Positions 13,747 to 18,424 of a stretch of DNA of 18,424 bases are shown piece by piece. Source of the stretch: Collinsella sp. (GTDB lineage: Bacteria > Actinomycetota > Coriobacteriia > Coriobacteriales > Coriobacteriaceae). The DNA lies in NCBI GenBank assembly GCA_019414645.1, contig DXLP01000040.1, forward strand, positions 1-18,424, read 5' to 3'. The notes below the pieces were generated by a model. It was given only the letters and a program-made list of their open reading frames with translations, was not told the DNA's origin and searched no databases. The position numbers and the translations under genes were made by a program. Position 1 is the first letter of the stretch, and the number at the start of each line of letters is the position of its first letter.

Positions 13747-14862
13747 AACCGCAGCCGTCCACGATCGAGCCATTTTGTGTCTAGCGGGCATCTTTCCGTC
13801 GATTACTCCCAATTTTGTCCAGTCAACGAATAGTTCAGACCGGAGTAATGCCTCAGCCCTTTGCTCATCTGAGCTTTTATCACGATATTCAGCATCGAGC
13901 ATCCTGCATACGGCCTTAACGATCGCGCGGAATCTATCCTCATCCGATATCTGTCTGTATGTCAGGAGAAGCACATCGTAGCCCATGGCCTGAAGGGCCG
14001 TCATGCGGTCAGCGTCACGCAAGCCATCCCCTGCGCGTCCGTGCGAGGCCTTTCCCTGACATTCAATGGCCACCTGTCGCCTACCGTCCGGTGAAGAAAG
14101 AAGTAGGTCGATATATACACGGGACTTTCCCACAATCGCTCGAGCACTTGTGCCTAGCATCACTTCAACATTAAGCTCTATGTCGCAAAAACCTTCGCCT
14201 CCCAGGGATCGCGGCAGTGCAAGTAGCAAATACGCCTCGACCTCAAAAGGCGACGCGGCACCCAATGGAACGAATTGCGATACCGCCATAAATCTATTGC
14301 CGTAACGCATCCCGCAAACATCTGAACAAAAACGGTCAAGGTCTCTGCCCAAAACCAAAGCGTCTCGACGCCATAAATTTGAAGCGGTGCCGTCCTCGGA
14401 CGGGCAGCGCACCCAACCCAACGTCGTCGAAATCGCGCCCGAATCAATTGCACGCGTAAGCTCCGCCTCAAGTGCCGCCGGCAGAGCACACACCGCAAAC
14501 AGGCCGCACATCTCCGCCAACACAAAAAGAAGCTGAAGATCCGTCAGATGCCGCGACATGATGAATGCCGTCAGTAGAGGAGACGTAATCAAAAATCCAT
14601 GCTCCGTTTCCAGCACGGATTCCCTGGGGGGCTCACCAAGGAACAGCCGCTGCCTAATGCTGGTAGGACAAGTCCGTTTGTTTCTCGTCTGAACCAATGT
14701 ATACAACGGAAAACCGAGCGCGACCGCAGCCGTCGGGTTGCGGGCGAGATCATATCGCTGCCGGTCTTCTTCCGGTCGTGGAAGCGGCGGACACAGAGCG
14801 CGGACCTGAGGGGGCAAACGCCAGTACCTAAAAGCCGATATGTCACAAAGTAGATCTTTCAT
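13735..14862 (-). CDS. DUF559/Vsr-like nuclease-domain protein, AbiEi-like group
   Basis: This 375-residue protein resembles the large actinobacterial family that joins an AbiEi-like or unknown N-terminal region to a DUF559 (Vsr-type, PD-(D/E)XK) domain. The N-terminal half contains DISAFRYWRLPP and HGFLITSPLLTAFIMSRHL...LAEMCGLFAV, matching the family layout. ASPFEVEAYLLLALPRSLGG starts the second half. The nuclease-like core is SRVYIDLLLSSPDG (Asp252), RRQVAIECQGKASHG (Glu267, Lys271), DADRMTALQAMGYDVLLLTYRQI. I prefer the ATG at 14860-14862; a GTG two codons earlier is possible, and neither has a clear ribosome site. The last residues, Leu-Ser-Glu-stop, are encoded by the adjacent repeat. 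GC content appears somewhat lower than in the neighbours, and the gene is bracketed by direct repeats, suggesting acquisition. Role unknown; a defence or toxin-antitoxin link is inference. Confidence 0.7.
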   Translation of the reverse strand: MKDLLCDISAFRYWRLPPQVRALCPPLPRPEEDRQRYDLARNPTAAVALGFPLYTLVQTRNKRTCPTSIRQRLFLGEPPRESVLETEHGFLITSPLLTAFIMSRHLTDLQLLFVLAEMCGLFAVCALPAALEAELTRAIDSGAISTTLGWVRCPSEDGTASNLWRRDALVLGRDLDRFCSDVCGMRYGNRFMAVSQFVPLGAASPFEVEAYLLLALPRSLGGEGFCDIELNVEVMLGTSARAIVGKSRVYIDLLLSSPDGRRQVAIECQGKASHGRAGDGLRDADRMTALQAMGYDVLLLTYRQISDEDRFRAIVKAVCRMLDAEYRDKSSDEQRAEALLRSELFVDWTKLGVIDGKMPARHKMARSWTAAVLSE

Positions 14863-14903
14863 AGGCACAGGAAAACACGAATTTCAACCCAGTCAGTCAC
14901 GCA

Positions 14904-14921
14904 TTGGCGCGAACGCGCCAA
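14904..14921. repeat. GC-rich palindrome upstream of the nuclease-like gene
   Basis: TTGGCGCGAACGCGCCAA is a perfect 8-bp inverted repeat around AA. It lies 42 bp before the gene's start and has no T-run, so an operator or a leader hairpin is likelier than a terminator. Confidence 0.5.
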
Positions 14922-14945
14922 AAATGGTGCCGAACGGACTGCCAA

Positions 14946-15011
14946 GTTTTCAACAGCCCTCCCCAACTGGCCAAAAGCTTGCCGAGAGCTGGACGAAGTT
15001 CTGTTGAAAAC
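14946..15011. repeat. 66-bp inverted-repeat unit upstream of the nuclease-like gene
   Basis: GTTTTCAACAG (14946-14956) is the exact reverse complement of CTGTTGAAAAC (15001-15011). The 44 bp between contain further short complementarity (AACT/AGTT, CCAACTGG). On the plus strand CCCATTTTTTT follows, so it could act as a long terminator-like hairpin for readthrough toward copy 3 of the 123-bp repeat, or it could be a miniature element. I see no convincing gene in 14863-15154. Confidence 0.55.
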
Positions 15012-15043
15012 CCCATTTTTTTCTCATGCAGAAACTTTGCGCG

Positions 15044-15166
15044 ACAAGTGAGTAGACTTTTTTGAACATCCCGAGCAGCCCGGTCATCCTGCTTTTCAAA
15101 ACCGCAGGTAGATAGCTTGTTACAAAACTGCCTGGTCGCCAAAGTTCCAAAAGCCTACTCACTTAG
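15044..15166. repeat. 123-bp palindromic intergenic repeat, copy 3
   Basis: The left end AAGTGAGTAGACTTTTTTG begins at 15046, after two bases (AC) that differ from the CT of the other copies; the right end is AAAAGCCTACTCACTTAG, ending at 15166. Interior blocks ACCGCAGGTAGAT, CTTGTTACAAAA and CCTGGTCGCCAAAGT align with copy 2. The right end overlaps the 3' end of pdxR and gives it Leu-Ser-Glu-stop. With copy 2 it flanks the nuclease-like gene as direct repeats. Confidence 0.88.
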
Positions 15167-16594
15167 GTTGCAGAGTGCTCCCATTAGCTGCGATTCCAAG
15201 GTATTTAGCGCTTTTGGACTCAAATCGTCATACTGAACAAGAATTTGACTTGAGTTTTCAGGGACAGATGCGCCATCGGCACACCAATAACAGTCACTGA
15301 TATCGACAAAAGGGATACTCGAGCGCGTGAGGGCCCGCACAAAAGAGCTTCCGCCCGCTCCACGCTCCGCAACCACGATACAGTAAAGGCCCGCGTCTGC
15401 ATGCTCGATCGAGACCTCTCCTGCCGGAAATACCTTCCGCACAAGCGCCATCAGGCCATCACGCGCCTCGCGAGCACGAACGCGCACGCGGTTCACATGT
15501 CGCTCGTAATCACCCGATTCCAGCAAACGCGCCAAAGCGACCTGATCAACAGAGCTCACCGACGAGGCGTAGAAACCAAGGTTGCGCCTAAACCGCTCCA
15601 TTAACTCATCGGGCAACACCATGTACGCCAAACGCAACGCCGATGAAAGGCTCTTCGAAAACGTGTTGGTGTAGATAACCGACTGGGCGGCATCGATCGA
15701 CGCGAGCGCGGGAATCGGCTTCCCGGCAAGGCGAAACTCACAATCAAAGTCATCTTCGATGAGATACCGACCTGGTCGCTCGGCGGCCCAGCTCAGAAGC
15801 GCATAGCGCCGCGCAATGCTCGTCACAAGGCCGGTCGGATACTGATGGGACGGCATCAGATGAAGTACATCGGTCCCGGTTTTCTGCAGAGCGCTCAAGT
15901 CCACGCCCTCATCATCCAACGGGATATGTCGAACTTTGCAGCCCATAGCCTGATAGATGCGCGTCAGACGTAAATAGCCCGGGTCCTCAACGGCATACAC
16001 CTTGTCAGCGCCAAGCAACTGAACCAACATGGTATCGAGCAGCTGGGCGCCCGCGCCGATAACAATGTTATTGGGATCGACATTCATGCCCCTTGTCCCA
16101 CGCAGGTGGTGAGCAATTGCGCGTCGCAGCCGAGCGGTGCCCTGCGCCGGTGCGGGCGAAAAGATTTCGCGCTCATCTTCGGATGCCAGCGTCGCCCGTA
16201 GTGCGCTTTGCCAAAGCCGCGCCGCCTCCAAAGCGGAAGGAGAAAGTGCATCGAATCGCTCGACCTGTCCGTTGACATCATGCGCGCTGGGACCCGCAGA
16301 GGCGGCATCTCGGTCGATGCCCTCCGCAGCCGAAGCCAAAACCGGTGCATCCGGAAGCTCGCAAGCGTAGTAGCCACGACGCGGCATTGAGCAAATATAG
16401 CCCTCGGCAAGTAACTGGCTATATGCATTCTCGATGGTAATGACACTGATTCCCAGATGACTGGCAAAGGCGCGCTTAGACGGAAGATGCTCCCCCGCCG
16501 CAATACGTCCAGCAACAATATCATCTCGAATTTTCTGGTAAACATACTCATAAAGCGATGCTTCGCCGCGTTTTTCCAAATTGTAGTCAAGCAT
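15155..16594 (-). CDS. pdxR: MocR/PdxR-type regulator (GntR HTH fused to aminotransferase fold)
   Basis: This 479-residue regulator combines a GntR winged helix (residues 1-75, with LYEYVYQKIRDDIVAGRI and LPSKRAFASHLGISVITIEN) with a fold-type I aminotransferase domain that senses pyridoxal 5'-phosphate. The PLP lysine is Lys314 in YTNTFSKSLSS, and HQYPTG (250-255) and IEDDFDCEF complete the cofactor pocket. It is divergent from pdxS-pdxT, the standard arrangement for PdxR, which activates PLP synthesis and usually represses itself. I chose the ATG at 16592-16594, with AGGTGA upstream; a longer start at 16627 runs through the operator region. The C-terminus ends Asn-Leu-Ser-Glu, of which Leu-Ser-Glu and the stop come from the 123-bp repeat, so the native tail may have been slightly altered. 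Confidence 0.88.
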   Translation of the reverse strand: MLDYNLEKRGEASLYEYVYQKIRDDIVAGRIAAGEHLPSKRAFASHLGISVITIENAYSQLLAEGYICSMPRRGYYACELPDAPVLASAAEGIDRDAASAGPSAHDVNGQVERFDALSPSALEAARLWQSALRATLASEDEREIFSPAPAQGTARLRRAIAHHLRGTRGMNVDPNNIVIGAGAQLLDTMLVQLLGADKVYAVEDPGYLRLTRIYQAMGCKVRHIPLDDEGVDLSALQKTGTDVLHLMPSHQYPTGLVTSIARRYALLSWAAERPGRYLIEDDFDCEFRLAGKPIPALASIDAAQSVIYTNTFSKSLSSALRLAYMVLPDELMERFRRNLGFYASSVSSVDQVALARLLESGDYERHVNRVRVRAREARDGLMALVRKVFPAGEVSIEHADAGLYCIVVAERGAGGSSFVRALTRSSIPFVDISDCYWCADGASVPENSSQILVQYDDLSPKALNTLESQLMGALCNLSE

Positions 16595-16605
16595 GAGCCT
16601 ATCAC

Positions 16606-16651
16606 CTGACCTTATTAAGCCATTCAATCTGGTATTAGTCTGACCTTGTTA
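16606..16651. promoter_or_regulatory. Direct repeats in the pdxR-pdxS intergenic region, probable PdxR sites
   Basis: CTGACCTTATTA (16606-16617) and CTGACCTTGTTA (16640-16651) differ at one base and start 34 bp apart, about three helical turns on the same face. MocR regulators bind tandem direct repeats in their divergent promoters, which fits. A weaker relative, CTGGTATTA, lies between them (16629-16637). Confidence 0.6.
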
Positions 16652-16674
16652 TTATCTTGAAAACTGAGTATTTC
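16646..16674 (+). promoter_or_regulatory. Candidate pdxS promoter
   Basis: TTGTTA (16646-16651) and TATTTC (16669-16674) are separated by 17 bp. The -10 is poor (3 of 6), and the -35 overlaps the second direct repeat, the position expected for an activator-dependent promoter. Confidence 0.4.
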
Positions 16675-16739
16675 GCCATACCCAGCTCCCCGATAGGATG
16701 TTCCGTCAAGCAATGCACATGCCAACCAAGGGAGCAACC

Positions 16740-17630
16740 ATGGCAGAACAGACCAGCAAGGCCGATCGCGTCAAACTCAATCGCGAGCTCGCGCAGATGC
16801 TCAAGGGCGGCGTCATCATGGACGTCACCACACCCGAGCAGGCGCGCATCGCCGAGGAGGCAGGCGCCTGCGCCGTCATGGCACTCGAGCGCATTCCGGC
16901 CGATATCCGTGCCGCGGGCGGCGTCTCGCGCATGAGCGACCCCAAGATGATCAAGGGCATCCAGGAGGCCGTCTCCATCCCTGTTATGGCCAAGTGCCGC
17001 ATCGGGCACATTGTCGAGGCGCAGGTCCTGCAGGCCATCGAGATCGATTACATCGACGAATCCGAGGTTCTCTCCCCCGCCGACGATGTCTACCACATCG
17101 ACAAGACCCAGTTTGACGTCCCGTTTGTCTGCGGTGCCCGCGACCTGGGCGAGGCGCTGCGCCGTGTTGCCGAGGGCGCCACGATGATCCGCACCAAGGG
17201 CGAGCCGGGCACGGGCGACGTGGTCCAGGCCGTGCGCCACATGCGCAAGATCCAAAAGCAGATCCGCGACGTTGTTGCCCTGCGCGATGATGAGCTCTTT
17301 GAGGCAGCCAAGCAGCTGCAGGTTCCGGTCGAGCTGGTGCGCGAGGTCCATGCCACGGGCAAGCTTCCCGTCGTGAACTTTGCCGCCGGCGGCGTAGCGA
17401 CCCCCGCCGACGCCGCGCTGATGATGCAGCTGGGCGCCGAAGGCGTCTTTGTGGGCTCGGGCATCTTTAAGAGCGGCGACCCGGCCAAGCGCGCCGCCGC
17501 CATCGTCAAGGCCGTGGCCAACTTCACCGACGCCAAGCTCATCGCTGAGCTTTCGGAGGACCTGGGCGAGGCCATGGTGGGCATCAACGCCGACGAAATT
17601 GAGATCATCATGGAGGAGCGCGGGCGCTAG
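16740..17630 (+). CDS. pdxS: Pyridoxal 5'-phosphate synthase subunit PdxS
   Basis: PdxS makes pyridoxal 5'-phosphate from ribose 5-phosphate, glyceraldehyde 3-phosphate and ammonia supplied by PdxT; the subunits form a dodecameric TIM-barrel core. This 296-residue protein is a close family match. The catalytic residues are Asp28 in [12 protein letters not shown], Lys85 in [10 protein letters not shown] and Lys153 in [11 protein letters not shown], each displaced by four from the B. subtilis numbering. The phosphate-binding [20 protein letters not shown] and [11 protein letters not shown] blocks are intact. AAGGGAG lies 5 bp before the ATG at 16740; an upstream ATG-like extension to 16698 covers the leader and is not needed. 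It is the first gene of the pdxS-pdxT operon. Confidence 0.97.
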   Translation: MAEQTSKADRVKLNRELAQMLKGGVIMDVTTPEQARIAEEAGACAVMALERIPADIRAAGGVSRMSDPKMIKGIQEAVSIPVMAKCRIGHIVEAQVLQAIEIDYIDESEVLSPADDVYHIDKTQFDVPFVCGARDLGEALRRVAEGATMIRTKGEPGTGDVVQAVRHMRKIQKQIRDVVALRDDELFEAAKQLQVPVELVREVHATGKLPVVNFAAGGVATPADAALMMQLGAEGVFVGSGIFKSGDPAKRAAAIVKAVANFTDAKLIAELSEDLGEAMVGINADEIEIIMEERGR

Positions 17631-17650
17631 TCCAGCAGAAAGGATCGCAC

Positions 17651-18238
17651 ATGAGCGATTACGCAGACCAGACGGTCGCCGTGCTGGCGGTCCAAGGTGC
17701 TTTTGCCGAGCACGAAGCGAGGCTGTCCGAGCTGGGCGCACACTGTATTGAGCTGAGGCAGGCGGCTGATTTGAAGCAGGACTTTGACCGTCTGGTACTT
17801 CCCGGCGGCGAGTCTACCGTTCAAGGGAAGCTGCTTGATGAGTTGGGCATGCTCGAGGAGCTTCGTGCCCGTATCGCTGAAGGCATGCCCGTCCTGGGCA
17901 CCTGCGCCGGCCTGATTCTACTGGCTCACGACCTTGCAGCCCACGACGATAAGGGGACGCCGCGCCTGGCAACCATGGATGTACTTGTCGAGCGCAATGC
18001 CTACGGCAGGCAGCTCGGCAGCTTTCGAACCAAGGGGCAGGTAGCCGGCATCGACGGTGAAGTGCCGCTGACGTTTATCCGCGCGCCCCGCATCGTCGAG
18101 GTCCACGGCGACGCCAAGGCCTTAGCGAAAGTCGACGAGCGCATCGTCGCCGCCCGCCAGGGCAACCAGCTCGGCGTAACCTTCCACCCCGAACTCGACG
18201 AAGACACCCGCCTCCACGAACTGTTCCTACAAATGTAG
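17651..18238 (+). CDS. pdxT: Pyridoxal 5'-phosphate synthase glutaminase subunit PdxT
   Basis: PdxT hydrolyses glutamine and channels ammonia to PdxS. The 195-residue protein has the class I glutaminase triad: Cys85 in VLGTCAGLILL, His179 and Glu181 in VTFHPELDED. The oxyanion-strand motif PGGEST is at 51-56, and the family-specific VERNAYGRQLGSF segment is near 113-125. It begins 20 bp after pdxS with GAAAGGA upstream of the ATG, so it is cotranscribed. Length and all key residues are normal. A long hairpin lies downstream at 18270-18353. Confidence 0.96.
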   Translation: MSDYADQTVAVLAVQGAFAEHEARLSELGAHCIELRQAADLKQDFDRLVLPGGESTVQGKLLDELGMLEELRARIAEGMPVLGTCAGLILLAHDLAAHDDKGTPRLATMDVLVERNAYGRQLGSFRTKGQVAGIDGEVPLTFIRAPRIVEVHGDAKALAKVDERIVAARQGNQLGVTFHPELDEDTRLHELFLQM

Positions 18239-18269
18239 GCAGAAAACAAACGAGCGTGGATTTTCGGAC

Positions 18270-18353
18270 GCATAGCAAATGAGAGTGGATAATCTCCCAC
18301 TTTGAGCTTGAATGCAGGCTCAAACCGGGAGATTATCCACTCTCATGCTATGC
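18270..18353. repeat. Long perfect hairpin element downstream of pdxT
   Basis: GCATAGC, AA, then ATGAGAGTGGATAATCTCCC (18279-18298) pair with GGGAGATTATCCACTCTCAT (18327-18346) and GCTATGC (18347-18353): 27 bp with one 2-nt bulge. An inner TTTGAGC/GCTCAAA stem (18301-18307, 18318-18324) completes it. A degenerate half-copy, AAACGAGCGTGGATTTTC, lies just before (18248-18265), pointing to a repeat family. No T-run follows, so it is not a classic terminator. Confidence 0.75.
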
Positions 18354-18389
18354 AGTCATTTAAGAACGTCCATTACAGTCGAAATTGTC

Positions 18390-18410
18390 AGCCCGGGACC
18401 GTCTCGGGCT
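18390..18410. other. Short hairpin near the window end
   Basis: AGCCCGGGA (18390-18398) pairs with TCTCGGGCT (18402-18410) with one G-T wobble and a 3-nt loop. It has no clear T-run on either side within the window. It may belong to the end of a convergent gene outside the window. No gene is seen in 18239-18424. Confidence 0.35.
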
Positions 18411-18424
18411 ACGATTGAGGCGCG

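Noticed and set aside
14950..15162. Peptide frame (V/M)SRLLELWRPG... reading through repeat copy 3, with a relative in copy 1
   Set aside because: The similarity follows from shared repeat DNA; copy 2 has an in-frame stop at codon 23 and no ribosome sites are evident, so coding is unlikely.
13624..15166. CRISPR-like interpretation of the repeated elements
   Set aside because: Copies are 123 bp, palindromic and separated by more than 1 kb or even 10 kb, with no spacer periodicity and no cas genes.

Overview
The window reads as a chromosomal segment of a high-GC anaerobe, most likely a Coriobacteriia member close to Collinsella. I infer this from codon usage and gene content: reverse-type rubrerythrin, a DUF3516 Ski2-like helicase, PdxR/PdxS/PdxT, iron alcohol dehydrogenase, and a DUF559-type protein related to actinobacterial ones. 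No rRNA, tRNA, CRISPR array, transposase or phage gene was seen. No database search was possible.

Layout. 55-1749: a membrane-anchored XRE regulator (-) divergent from a SAM methyltransferase (+). 1868-5699: trmB, then a 123-bp palindromic repeat, then the helicase, closed by a strong terminator. 5779-9644: a minus-strand series with a DUF2130 coiled-coil protein, a ChbG-like deacetylase, and a three-gene cluster (HIRAN protein, 59-aa charged protein, metallophosphoesterase). Two related hairpin repeats lie in this stretch. 9645-10066: an apparent gene desert that holds a 27-aa single-membrane-segment peptide inside a highly structured transcript, which looks like a type I toxin. 10067-12675: a minus-strand alcohol/aldehyde dehydrogenase operon with two Rex-like operators upstream. 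12932-13492: rubrerythrin (+) with its own promoter and terminator. 13624-15166: a DUF559-type nuclease-like gene bracketed by two direct copies of the same 123-bp repeat. 15155-18238: the vitamin B6 locus, pdxR (-) divergent from pdxS-pdxT (+), followed by a long perfect hairpin.

Functional themes. The dehydrogenase operon and rubrerythrin fit anaerobic redox balance and peroxide defence. The pdx genes make pyridoxal 5'-phosphate under the likely control of the PLP-sensing PdxR. The most unusual material is non-coding: the 123-bp repeat supplies the final codons and the stop (Leu-Ser-Glu-stop) of two unrelated genes, and the toxin-like transcript can form two mutually exclusive structures around its ribosome binding site.
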